Assembly: GCA_035295985.1 (NCBI GenBank)
Contig: DATHBT010000014.1
Span: 1 to 22,308 of the forward strand
Length of the DNA stretch: 22,308 bases
Direction of reading: 5' to 3'
Origin: JAIVGV01 sp035295985
GTDB taxonomy: Bacteria > Acidobacteriota > Blastocatellia > Pyrinomonadales > Pyrinomonadaceae
The notes below the pieces were generated by a model. It worked only from the letters and a program-made list of their open reading frames with translations, was not told the DNA's origin and made no database searches. Position numbers and translations under genes: made by a program. Below are positions 12,939-22,308 of this stretch, piece after piece (the stretch's first letter is position 1; each line of letters opens with the position of its first letter).

Positions 12939-14336
12939 TCAGCGCCAGCGCGGCAGTTGCCCCGTCGCGGCCAGAGGCTCGCAGCGCGGCACGAAAGGCG
13001 GGCGTCGCTCGGCGTCAGCCGGCGCGGCCACGTTGGACGCGGCGGGTGCGACGGCCGGTGGCGCTTCGAGCGGGCGGGTCGAGGCGGAAGCGGCGGCTTG
13101 GGCGGCGTGCGCGGCCAGTCCCTCGATTGAGGAGACGGGCAACGCGCCGTGGCGCGAGAGCACTTCGAGCAGGGGTTCGAGTTTATCGTAGAACAGGACG
13201 ATCACGTCGACCGCGCGCAGGCGGCTCAGCTCACGCTCCAGGGCCTCCGGCTCCTCCCAGACGACCTCGCACTCGCGGCCCGGCGCGGCCTCGGCGACCG
13301 CCTGGCAGAGTATTCCTGAAACCTCGCCGCGCCGCCGGCCGCGCGTGTCCTCATCCTCGCGGATGATGATGCGATGGAAGCCGCGCGCCGCCACGCGGCC
13401 GGCCTCGCGGATCAACTCGTCGTTGCGGTCGCCGGGCACGCCGATGATCCCCGTGACGTGCCGCCCCTTCCACAGCGCGGCCGTCTCGCAGACGGCGCGG
13501 AAGGCCTCCGGGTTGTGGCCGTAATCCAGCATCACGTAGCCGCCTGAGGCGACGCCGTAGAGGTTGGCGCGGCCGGGGTTCGCGCTCTCTCCGCGGAAGG
13601 TGGCGAGCGCGGCGGCGATCTGGTCGGCCGCGAGACCCAGCGCGCGGCAGGCGGCCGTCGCGGCCAGCACGTTCGACATCTGGAAGCGCGCCGTGCCCGA
13701 CATCGTGACCGGCACGTCGGCGACGCGGAACAGGCGCGACTCGCCTTCCGCCGCCGCCTCGACCGCCCAGCCGTCGCGCAGCAGGTAAGCCGTCCCGCCC
13801 GCGGCCAGATGGCGCACGACGAGCAGGTGGTTCTCGCGCAGCGTGAAGAAGACCACCCGCTTCTCGCCGCGCGCTACACGCTCGTTCTCGGGCAGGCGGG
13901 CGAGTTCTTCGTCGTCGGCGTTCAGGATGAGCGTGCCGCCGTCGCGCACGCGCTCGGCGACGAGCGACTTGATGTAAACCAGGTCTTCTAAGTCCTCTAT
14001 GCCGTCCTGCCCGAAGTGGTCGGGCTGGATGTTGGTCATCACCCCCACGTCCGACCAGTCGTAGCCCAGGCCGCGCCACGTGATGCCGCCGCGCGCGGTC
14101 TCCAGCACGGCTACCTCCACGGACGGATCGAAGAGGACGGAGCGGGCCGAGTGCGGCCCCGTCGTGTCGCCGCGCTCGACGCAGTGGCCGCCGACCCAGA
14201 TGCCGTCGGTCGTCGTCACCCCCGCGGTCACGCCCGACTGCTCGAAACAGTGGCCGATCATGCGCGTGACGGTCGTCTTGCCGTTCGTCCCCGTGATGGC
14301 GACGACGGGGATAAAGATAAACGCGGCGGGTGGCAC
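12939..14336 (-). CDS. Stand-alone Mur ligase resembling the C-terminal half of cyanophycin synthetase
   Basis: This is a 465-residue ATP-dependent amide ligase of the Mur superfamily. Motifs: P-loop GTNGKTT (16-22), TTTDGIWVGG (41-50), GDTTGPHSAR (56-65), LETARGGI (79-86), TNIQPDH (101-107), LNADD (138-142), DYGHNPEAF (271-279), PGDRND (301-306) and REDEDTRGRRRGE (326-338). The TTDG, TGPxSAR, LETARGGI and RGRxxGE signatures are those of the CphA Mur domain, which attaches Arg to the aspartate beta-carboxyl, rather than MurC-F. The ATP-grasp half of CphA is missing. The GTG at 14336 has a TGA two codons upstream, and the rpoD terminator starts only 17 nt away. No Shine-Dalgarno is visible. 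Residues ~401-465 are an Ala/Pro-rich low-complexity tail. It heads an operon with the asparaginase. The ligase fold is certain; substrates are unknown. Confidence 0.85.
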   Translation of the reverse strand: MPPAAFIFIPVVAITGTNGKTTVTRMIGHCFEQSGVTAGVTTTDGIWVGGHCVERGDTTGPHSARSVLFDPSVEVAVLETARGGITWRGLGYDWSDVGVMTNIQPDHFGQDGIEDLEDLVYIKSLVAERVRDGGTLILNADDEELARLPENERVARGEKRVVFFTLRENHLLVVRHLAAGGTAYLLRDGWAVEAAAEGESRLFRVADVPVTMSGTARFQMSNVLAATAACRALGLAADQIAAALATFRGESANPGRANLYGVASGGYVMLDYGHNPEAFRAVCETAALWKGRHVTGIIGVPGDRNDELIREAGRVAARGFHRIIIREDEDTRGRRRGEVSGILCQAVAEAAPGRECEVVWEEPEALERELSRLRAVDVIVLFYDKLEPLLEVLSRHGALPVSSIEGLAAHAAQAAASASTRPLEAPPAVAPAASNVAAPADAERRPPFVPRCEPLAATGQLPRWR

Positions 14337-14353
14337 GACTCAACGAGCGGGTC

Positions 14354-14391
14354 AAAAGAAAGACGGGAGGGCCAGTCGCCTGACCCTCCCG
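14354..14391 (-). terminator. Intrinsic terminator downstream of rpoD
   Basis: On the minus strand CGGGAGGGTCAG pairs with CTGGCCCTCCCG across a 4-nt GCGA loop (12 bp, one T-G pair), followed directly by TCTTTCTTTT. This is a textbook Rho-independent terminator 27 nt after the rpoD stop codon. It ends 17 nt before the Mur ligase GTG. Confidence 0.9.
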
Positions 14392-14418
14392 CCCGCGAGG
14401 TTAAGTTTCACGCCTCGG

Positions 14419-16119
<1,701 letters not shown>

Positions 16120-16165
16120 CTAAATCGCCTCCCGCGAGGCCGCCGCCTGCGCCCGACTGAAGGGT

Positions 16166-16202
16166 TGCGGCCGCGCGTCAGGACGCCGACGGCACGGCCG
16201 CA
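16166..16202. other. Hairpin between the BON-protein gene and rpoD
   Basis: TGCGGCCG (16166-16173) pairs with CGGCCGCA (16195-16202), an 8-bp stem with a 21-nt loop, starting 9 nt beyond the BON stop on the minus strand. No T-run follows. It may be a weak terminator, a processing site, or part of the rpoD leader. A minus-strand GATAAT (16207-16202) overlaps it and could be an rpoD -10 element. Confidence 0.4.
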
Positions 16203-16211
16203 TTATCGAAC

Positions 16212-16772
16212 TTAACGCGCCCTGCGCTCCTCGCCATCGACGCGCAGGTTGTTCGTCACGGAGAAGACGCCCGGAACCTGGAGCGCCGCCATGCGCGCCA
16301 GACGCCGGTCGCCCTCGTGGGCGACAACGCCTTCGAGCGTCAGGTGGCCGCGGTTGACGACGATGTGCACGGAAGGGTTCGCGCCCATCGCGTAGCGGTA
16401 CAGCCCGCCCGTCCCGAAAATCTGGCGGTAGGCCCGCGCCCGGACGGAGTCGTCGAAGGACGACAGGGGCAGCACTTCGATGCGGTTGACCACGCGCTCC
16501 ACACCCGGAATGCGCGCCACGCGCCGCTCGGCGTCCGACTTCGTCGTCGGGCGCACGACCTGGCCGTATAGCGTGGCAGTCCCGCCCTCGAAGCTGTAGG
16601 CGAGGTTGTCAAACACGCCGTAGAACGGCAGGGTCACGAGTTCCTTGCGGATCTTCTCCATGACCCGCTGACGACCGGAAACATCCTCCTTCGCCTGCCC
16701 GGCGACGGCCAGCGTGGCCGTCAGGACGAGCGCGGCGACGAGGGAAGTCAACTTAGTAAAGAGCTTTTTCAT
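16212..16772 (-). CDS. Secreted double-BON-domain protein
   Basis: This is a 186-residue exported protein with two BON domains. The signal peptide is about residues 1-26 (MKKLFTKLTS, hydrophobic LVAALVLTATLAVAG, QA). BON 1 spans ~34-101 (VMEKIRKEL...GTATLYGQVVRPTTKSDAERRVARIPGVERVVNRIEVLP). BON 2 spans ~108-178 (VRARAYRQIF...HIVVNRGHLTLEGVVAHEGDRRLARMAALQVPGVFSVTNNLRV). BON domains bind phospholipid surfaces or maintain the envelope, as in E. coli OsmY and DolP. I chose the ATG at 16772, 8 nt after an AAGGGGG Shine-Dalgarno; an ATG two codons earlier is only 2 nt from it, and the frame is open further upstream. It precedes rpoD on the same strand by 92 nt. It is divergent from the acyltransferase gene. 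A stress or envelope-homeostasis role is inferred. Confidence 0.88.
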   Translation of the reverse strand: MKKLFTKLTSLVAALVLTATLAVAGQAKEDVSGRQRVMEKIRKELVTLPFYGVFDNLAYSFEGGTATLYGQVVRPTTKSDAERRVARIPGVERVVNRIEVLPLSSFDDSVRARAYRQIFGTGGLYRYAMGANPSVHIVVNRGHLTLEGVVAHEGDRRLARMAALQVPGVFSVTNNLRVDGEERRAR

Positions 16773-17072
16773 CGCCATTTCCCCCTTGTTGTATTTCCAA
16801 CTCAGCTTTTTCCGGTCAATTAGATGCGACCGCCCGTCCCGCGGGTGTCTGGACACTGTCCGCCGACACGCCCCGGCGGGTAAACTGTCACAATAGCCTA
16901 AATCCTGCTATTTGGCTAGTTGCGCGCCGCCCGCGGGCGGCCCCGGCCGGTGCCGGCGGGCCGGCGCTCTGTCAGGTTGAACCGGGCGCGGCCGATTTTT
17001 GTACGAGGGGAAGGCGAATTTACGCGCCGGGCGGGAGCCATGTTTCATTAAGTTTATAATCCACCGGAGAAA
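16773..17072. other. Divergent intergenic region with nested inverted repeats
   Basis: This 300-nt spacer separates the BON gene (-) from the acyltransferase (+). No gene is seen. It holds GGACA-C-TGTCC (16851-16861), flanked by GTGTC (16845-16849) and GACAC (16865-16869), which form overlapping alternative palindromes. It also holds AATAGC (16892-16897) facing GCTATT (16907-16912), with TAGCC/GGCTA (16894-16898, 16914-16918) as a second pairing. These are candidate operator sites for one or both divergent genes. Confidence 0.45.
17055..17060 (+). promoter_or_regulatory. Candidate -10 box (TATAAT) immediately before the acyltransferase
   Basis: A perfect TATAAT in the context TTTATAATCC lies 12 nt before the ATG. 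Transcription would start about 6 nt before the codon, giving an almost leaderless mRNA; the GGAGA at 17066-17070 is too close to the ATG to be a normal ribosome site. No good -35 is visible. Confidence 0.45.
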
Positions 17073-18557
17073 ATGGCGGACACTTCAGTTCTCAGCTTCC
17101 GCGAGATGGCGCTGCGCCGCGGGCGCGGCACGCTCGGCCGCAGGCTCGTCCAACTGATCTTGAGCGCCGCGCTGCGCCTCTTCTTCCGCCGGATCGAGAC
17201 TTACGGGGCTGGCCGCGTGCCCGCGGGCGAGCCGCTGATCTTCGTCCTCAACCACCCGAACGGCCTGATCGACCCGGCGCTCGTCTTCTGCGCGCTGCCC
17301 CGCCGAATCTCGTTCCTCGCCAAGTCGACGCTCTTCACTATGCCCGTCCTGGGCCAACTGCTCCGAGCGGTCGAGGCTCTGCCCGTCTATCGGCGCGTTG
17401 ACGCGCCCGCGGACGTTTCGCTCAACCGCCTCACCTTCCGACGCTGCCGCGAGCTCCTCCGGCGCAACCGCTGCATCGCCATCTTTCCCGAAGGCCGCTC
17501 GCACAACGAGACGAGCCTGCTGCCCGTCAAGACCGGCGCCGCCCGCATCGCCCTCGGCGCACTCGCGGACGGAGACGAGAATGATCAGACGGAGATAGAC
17601 GGGAAGGAGACGGCCAAAGCCGGCGGCGCGTTGGGGAGTCTGAAGATCGCGCCGGTCGGGCTGTACTACACGGCGAAGACGCGATTTCGCAGCGAGGCCC
17701 TCATGCGCTTCGGCACACCCTTCGCGGTCGCGCCCGCCGCGCTCGGCGAGGACGGCGAGCCGGCGCGCGATGCAGTCCAGGAGCTTTCACAGAAGATCGA
17801 GCGTGCGCTGCGCGAGGTAACTTTGAACGTGCCGGACGACGAGGAGCTTGAGGCGGTCGTCCGGGCCGAACAGCTCTTCTCGTCGATCTACGAAAGCCTC
17901 AACTTCCGCCAGCCGCTCGCGGCCGAGTTCGAGCTGCGCCGCCGCTTCGCCGAGACTCTGACCCGGAGTCCCCGGCCGCTGCCCCGCGGCGTCGAAACTT
18001 TGCGCGCGCGGCTGCGCGAGTACGAGGAAGACCTGGGGCGCTTCGGCATCGTCCCCGAAAACCTGTCCGTCCTCGCACACTCGCGCTGGCACGTCTTCCG
18101 CCACTTCCTGCTCCGGCTCGGCGTCGTGCTCCTGCTCTCGCCGCTCGTCGCGGCGGGCGCGCTGCTCCACCTCCCCGCCTACCTGCTGAGCACGCTCTTC
18201 TCGAAGCTGTTCCCCAAACACGGCGTTGACGACATCAGGCCGACCGTCAAAATCCTCGCGGCCGTCCTGCTGGTGCCGCTCACGTGGCTCACCCTCGCGG
18301 CCTTCGTCTATTTCTCTTTCGGCTGGCGGCCCGCGCTGCTCTCGATCCCCGCGGCGGCCCTGTGCGGTTACGTCGCGCTCCGCTCACTCGAAGAGACTTA
18401 CGACCTGCGCGGCTGGTTCCGCGCCTCTCTGCTGCTCGTACGCGACCGCCGCCGCTTCATCCGCCTGCTCCTCGAACGACGTTCGCTCCACCGCGAGGTG
18501 AGGCGGCTTGTCGAGACAAACACGGCGGCCACGCCGGCCGCCGACGCCGGAGAGTGA
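17073..18557 (+). CDS. PlsC-type glycerophospholipid acyltransferase with C-terminal membrane domain
   Basis: This is a 494-residue acyltransferase of the PlsC/LPLAT family, predicted to acylate (lyso)phosphatidate or glycerol-3-phosphate at the inner membrane. Block I is NHPNGLID (60-67), with five residues between His61 and Asp67 rather than the usual four. Block III is FPEGRSHNE (138-146), followed by KTGAARIALGAL. KIAPVGLYYT (191-200) is the block IV region, preceded by an acidic insert (GDENDQTEIDGKE, ~167-179). The C-terminal part has three predicted membrane segments (about 346-374, 392-414 and 419-437). This length and layout differ from the ~240-residue canonical PlsC and recall the larger GPAT-like branch with NHxNxxxD. 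ATG chosen as the first codon after a TATAAT. It stands alone and is convergent with the DsbA-like gene. Family certain; acyl acceptor uncertain. Confidence 0.88.
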   Translation: MADTSVLSFREMALRRGRGTLGRRLVQLILSAALRLFFRRIETYGAGRVPAGEPLIFVLNHPNGLIDPALVFCALPRRISFLAKSTLFTMPVLGQLLRAVEALPVYRRVDAPADVSLNRLTFRRCRELLRRNRCIAIFPEGRSHNETSLLPVKTGAARIALGALADGDENDQTEIDGKETAKAGGALGSLKIAPVGLYYTAKTRFRSEALMRFGTPFAVAPAALGEDGEPARDAVQELSQKIERALREVTLNVPDDEELEAVVRAEQLFSSIYESLNFRQPLAAEFELRRRFAETLTRSPRPLPRGVETLRARLREYEEDLGRFGIVPENLSVLAHSRWHVFRHFLLRLGVVLLLSPLVAAGALLHLPAYLLSTLFSKLFPKHGVDDIRPTVKILAAVLLVPLTWLTLAAFVYFSFGWRPALLSIPAAALCGYVALRSLEETYDLRGWFRASLLLVRDRRRFIRLLLERRSLHREVRRLVETNTAATPAADAGE

Positions 18558-18572
18558 GGGGCCGGAAAGGCA

Positions 18573-18611
18573 AAGAGGTCGCAGGCGCATGCAAAGCGCC
18601 GGCGACCTCTT
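18573..18611. terminator. Bidirectional hairpin between convergent genes
   Basis: AAGAGGTCGC (18573-18582) pairs perfectly with GCGACCTCTT (18602-18611). After one A-G mismatch, GGCGC (18584-18588) pairs with GCGCC (18596-18600) over a 7-nt ATGCAAA loop. On the minus strand the stem is followed by the T-rich CTCTTTGCCTTT, fitting a terminator for the DsbA-like gene. From the plus side the tail is poor. Confidence 0.7.
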
Positions 18612-18645
18612 AAGGCCGTCACCGTTACTGCGGTTGTGTCGCGCC

Positions 18646-20151
18646 TCAGCCCTTCGTCTTGAGCGCGGCCTCGATGGCGGCCTTGAGCGCCTCGTAGCTG
18701 CGCTCCTCGACGAAGCGGCCGTTGACGAAGAAGGAGGGCGTGCCGCTGACGCCGACGCGGTTGCCGTCCAGCACGTCGCGCCGAACCTTCTCGCCGAGAC
18801 GGCCGCTGTCGAGCGCCGCGTCGAACTTCGCGCGGTCGAGGCCGACCTGCGTGGCGTACTCCTTGAGCTTCGGCACCGAGAGCGCCGACTGGTTGCGGTA
18901 GAGCAGGGCGACGTACTCCCAGTACTTGCCCTGCTCGCGCGCCGCCTCCGCGGCCTCGGCCGCCTTCTGCGCGTCGGCGTGCTGGGCGAGCGGGTAGTCG
19001 CGCACGACGAAGCGGACGCGGTCGCCGTACTCCGCGGCGAGCCGTTCGAGGACGGGGTGCATCGCCGCGCAGCTCGGGCACTGCAAGTCGGTGAACTCGA
19101 CGACGGTCACGGCGGCCGTCGCCGCGCCCTTCGAGGGCTGATCGTCTGTGGCGATCTCATAAACGGGCGCGGCGGGTTCGCGCAGGAAGAACCGGACGCC
19201 GGCGGCCGTACGCAGCCGCTCGGCTAGAGAGGCCGAGAGCTGCTGCTGCTGCTGCTCCTCAAGGTAGCCGACGATCTGCGGCTTGAGCTGCGCGAACTCG
19301 CCGTTGATGCGCGCCTTGTTCTCGTTGTAGAAGGCCAACGCCTCGGCGTCCGTGACGGGCTTCTTCTTGGCGGCCACCTCGGCGTCGAGCAGGGCGCGCG
19401 GCGTCAACTGCCGCTTCTGCGCCTCCTGCGAGAGGAGCAGATCGTTGACCTGTAGTTCGAGCTGCTGCCGGCGCAGGTCGTAAACCCGCCGCTGCACCTC
19501 GTAGATGAGAGGGCGCAGCGAGTCCTCGATCATGGCGGAGGTGATCTGCCTGCCGTTGACGGTGGCGAAGACGCGCGCGCGGTCGGCCGGGGTGGCGGGC
19601 GGCGTCGCCTCCTTCGCGCTGACGGTGACGGGGTAGGCGGCGCGCAAGCCTTCGGCGAACTGCTTGGCGCGCTGCTGCTGCCGCTCGCCGCGCAGGTACT
19701 CGACGACGTTGGCCTTGACCTCGCCGAACTCGACGACGCGGCCCGCGCTCTGCTGAATCCGGGCCTTGTTCTCGTTGTAGAAGGCCTGGGCCTCGGCCTC
19801 CGTCGGCTCGCCCACCTTGGCGACGATCTCCTGTTCGAGCAGCTTCGTCGTCGAGACGCCGCGCTTCTTCGCCTCGGCTTCGAGGAGGATGCTGTTGATC
19901 TGCAAGTCCAGCTCGCGCTTGCGCGCCTCGACTACCTGGCCGCGCGCCTCTTCGATCCGCGACCCGACCGCGTTGTCAATCTCTGCCCGGCTGATCTTGA
20001 CGCCGCCGACCGTGGCGAGCACTTCGGGCTGCGGCTCGCCCTCGCAGCCGCACGGGTGCGGCGTGGCCGCGGCGGCGGCCGGCTGCTGCGCGGAGACAGG
20101 GACGGCGCAGGAGATGATTGCAAACAGGAGCGGCAGAACTGTCTTTCGCAT
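18646..20151 (-). CDS. Periplasmic protein: two SurA-N-like units fused to a DsbA-like thioredoxin domain
   Basis: This is a 501-residue exported protein. The signal peptide is about 1-21 (VLPLLFAIISCAVPVSA), followed by an Ala/Pro linker and an HPCGCEG motif (32-38). Two homologous units follow: ~44-175 (VLATVGGVKISRAEIDN...) and ~194-316 (VFATVNGRQITSAMIED...), each like the SurA N-terminal chaperone region and each containing the identical FYNENKARI (124-132 and 274-282). The C-terminal ~160 residues are a DsbA/Thioredoxin_4-like domain with the redox motif CPSC (358-361), EFTDLQCPSC, VVRDYPL and the cis-Pro GTPSFFVNG (470-478). It probably catalyses thiol-disulfide exchange on proteins held by the chaperone units. 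ATG start with GGAGG 4 nt upstream. A good promoter lies at 20194-20222 and a terminator follows the gene. Confidence 0.88.
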   Translation of the reverse strand: MRKTVLPLLFAIISCAVPVSAQQPAAAAATPHPCGCEGEPQPEVLATVGGVKISRAEIDNAVGSRIEEARGQVVEARKRELDLQINSILLEAEAKKRGVSTTKLLEQEIVAKVGEPTEAEAQAFYNENKARIQQSAGRVVEFGEVKANVVEYLRGERQQQRAKQFAEGLRAAYPVTVSAKEATPPATPADRARVFATVNGRQITSAMIEDSLRPLIYEVQRRVYDLRRQQLELQVNDLLLSQEAQKRQLTPRALLDAEVAAKKKPVTDAEALAFYNENKARINGEFAQLKPQIVGYLEEQQQQQLSASLAERLRTAAGVRFFLREPAAPVYEIATDDQPSKGAATAAVTVVEFTDLQCPSCAAMHPVLERLAAEYGDRVRFVVRDYPLAQHADAQKAAEAAEAAREQGKYWEYVALLYRNQSALSVPKLKEYATQVGLDRAKFDAALDSGRLGEKVRRDVLDGNRVGVSGTPSFFVNGRFVEERSYEALKAAIEAALKTKG

Positions 20152-20193
20152 TGATCCTCCAGAGGACTTCCCGGGCGGCGGGGAGAGGCATCG

Positions 20194-20222
20194 ATTGTAG
20201 CAGGCGGCCGGTCGTTTGCCAC
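20194..20222 (-). promoter_or_regulatory. Sigma-70-like promoter of the DsbA-like gene
   Basis: The minus strand has GTGGCA (20222-20217, 4/6 to TTGACA), a 17-bp spacer and TACAAT (20199-20194, 5/6 to TATAAT). Transcription would begin near 20187, leaving a ~36-nt leader with the Shine-Dalgarno. It has the best spacing of any promoter candidate in the window. Confidence 0.55.
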
Positions 20223-20350
20223 GCCGCCCCGCCGCTGGAACATTCCCCGTCCCGCGCCGTCTAAATCATCCTCGCGCACGCCCGCAACCCTTAAAGTTCG
20301 CGGGGCGAGAACGTGCCGTGATTCGGGAAAAGTTTGGGAAGGAGAGGCCG

Positions 20351-20851
20351 ATGAGTTCCGACTCCGCCGCGGCGCGGGTGAAAGCCGTGCCCTCGATAAA
20401 CGTGACGCCGCTGATCGACGTGCTGCTCGTCCTGCTCATCATCTTCATGGTCATCACCCCCTTGCGGCCGGCGCGCTTCAAGGCACTCGTGCCCGAAGAA
20501 CCCTCGCCGCGTCAGCAACACCTGTCGCCCGATCCGCTGACGCTCGTCGTCGCGATCAACCGCGCGGGCGCGGTCAGCCTCAACGGCGGCGAGCCACTGG
20601 GCACAACCGGGGAGATGTCGAAACTGTCCGTCGAGCTGGCGGCGACGTTCAGGCGTCGCCTTGAGGCGGGCACGTTCAGGCGCGGCGTGATCGACCCGTC
20701 CGCTCTGCCGGAAGGCGAGAGGGTCGAGAAGACCGTCTTCGTCAAAGCGCCGCGCTCGATCAGCTACGGCGAGGTGGCGCGCGTGATCGACGCGGTCAAG
20801 GGCGCGGGGGCGAACCCGGTCGGCCTGCAGATCGACGAGCTTGAGCCTTGA
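20351..20851 (+). CDS. ExbD/TolR-family protein
   Basis: This is a 166-residue inner-membrane protein of the ExbD/TolR proton-channel family, which couples the proton gradient to TonB- or Tol-type energy transfer. A single N-terminal membrane segment (~20-38, TPLIDVLLVLLIIFMVITP) carries the conserved proton-path Asp23 in the INVTPLIDV motif. The periplasmic part is longer than in small ExbDs, with an insert (~75-120), and ends in the family pattern VFVKAPRSISYGEVARVIDAVKGAGANPVGLQID. I chose the ATG at 20351, with AAGGAG at 20339-20344; the frame is open to 20216, but the extra residues precede the ribosome site and are Arg/Pro-rich. No exbB, tonB or tolQ partner is in the window. It is divergent from the DsbA-like gene and ends 24 nt from the convergent branching-enzyme stop. 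Confidence 0.88.
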   Translation: MSSDSAAARVKAVPSINVTPLIDVLLVLLIIFMVITPLRPARFKALVPEEPSPRQQHLSPDPLTLVVAINRAGAVSLNGGEPLGTTGEMSKLSVELAATFRRRLEAGTFRRGVIDPSALPEGERVEKTVFVKAPRSISYGEVARVIDAVKGAGANPVGLQIDELEP

Positions 20852-20875
20852 GCGGTCGGCGCGCGCCCGCCCGCG

Positions 20876-22308
<1,433 letters not shown>

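Noticed and set aside
16774..16830. Minus-strand TTGACC / AAATAC as a promoter for the BON gene
   Set aside because: The -10 match is poor, so the pair is not better than chance.

Overview
The window is high-GC bacterial DNA, gene-dense, with genes in both orientations. The gene set fits an Acidobacteriota chromosome, probably of the Blastocatellia type: an Oar-like TonB-dependent receptor with a carboxypeptidase-regulatory N-domain, a diadenylate cyclase with an N-terminal sensor region, WYL, SET and BON proteins, and intergenic elements of the 'CACCACGGAGGCACAGAGG' kind. This placement comes from general family knowledge, not from a marker-gene test. I saw no rRNA, tRNA, CRISPR array, transposase or phage gene.

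Layout. 181-5160: a secreted class C beta-lactamase-fold serine hydrolase (+), a zinc-free MDR oxidoreductase (-), a predicted diadenylate cyclase (+) and a small SET-domain protein (+). 5257-5627: a non-coding stretch with a large inverted-repeat element and mutually exclusive hairpins. 5628-9179: a two-gene envelope operon, a LolA-like secreted protein followed by a TonB-dependent receptor. 9212-10612: a second and a third copy of the inverted-repeat element, on either side of a WYL regulator (-). 10613-11542: an SDR oxidoreductase (+). 11553-11727: the decayed N-terminus of a radical SAM enzyme (-). 11857-14336: a minus-strand pair, a Mur ligase resembling only the C-terminal half of cyanophycin synthetase, followed 11 nt later by a Rhizobium etli-type asparaginase. 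14354-16772: an intrinsic terminator, the RpoD-family sigma factor (-) and a secreted double-BON protein (-). 17073-18557: a PlsC-type acyltransferase with a C-terminal membrane domain (+). 18573-20151: a hairpin terminator and a periplasmic protein with two SurA-like units fused to a DsbA-like thioredoxin domain (-). 20351-20851: a lone ExbD-like protein (+). 20876-22308: the 3' two-thirds or so of a glycogen branching enzyme (-), running off the window, with an unusual Ala/Lys-rich tail.

Most interesting points. (1) The free-standing CphA-type Mur ligase has no ATP-grasp half and is translationally close to an asparaginase; this could be an undescribed amide or isopeptide ligase/hydrolase pair. 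(2) That asparaginase keeps the SxxK catalytic residues of the R. etli family but has Asn where the family's zinc-binding Lys should be. (3) A radical SAM relic, with one nonsense change and two one-base deletions, lies in what otherwise looks like an empty gap. (4) Three related long imperfect hairpins mark gene boundaries.
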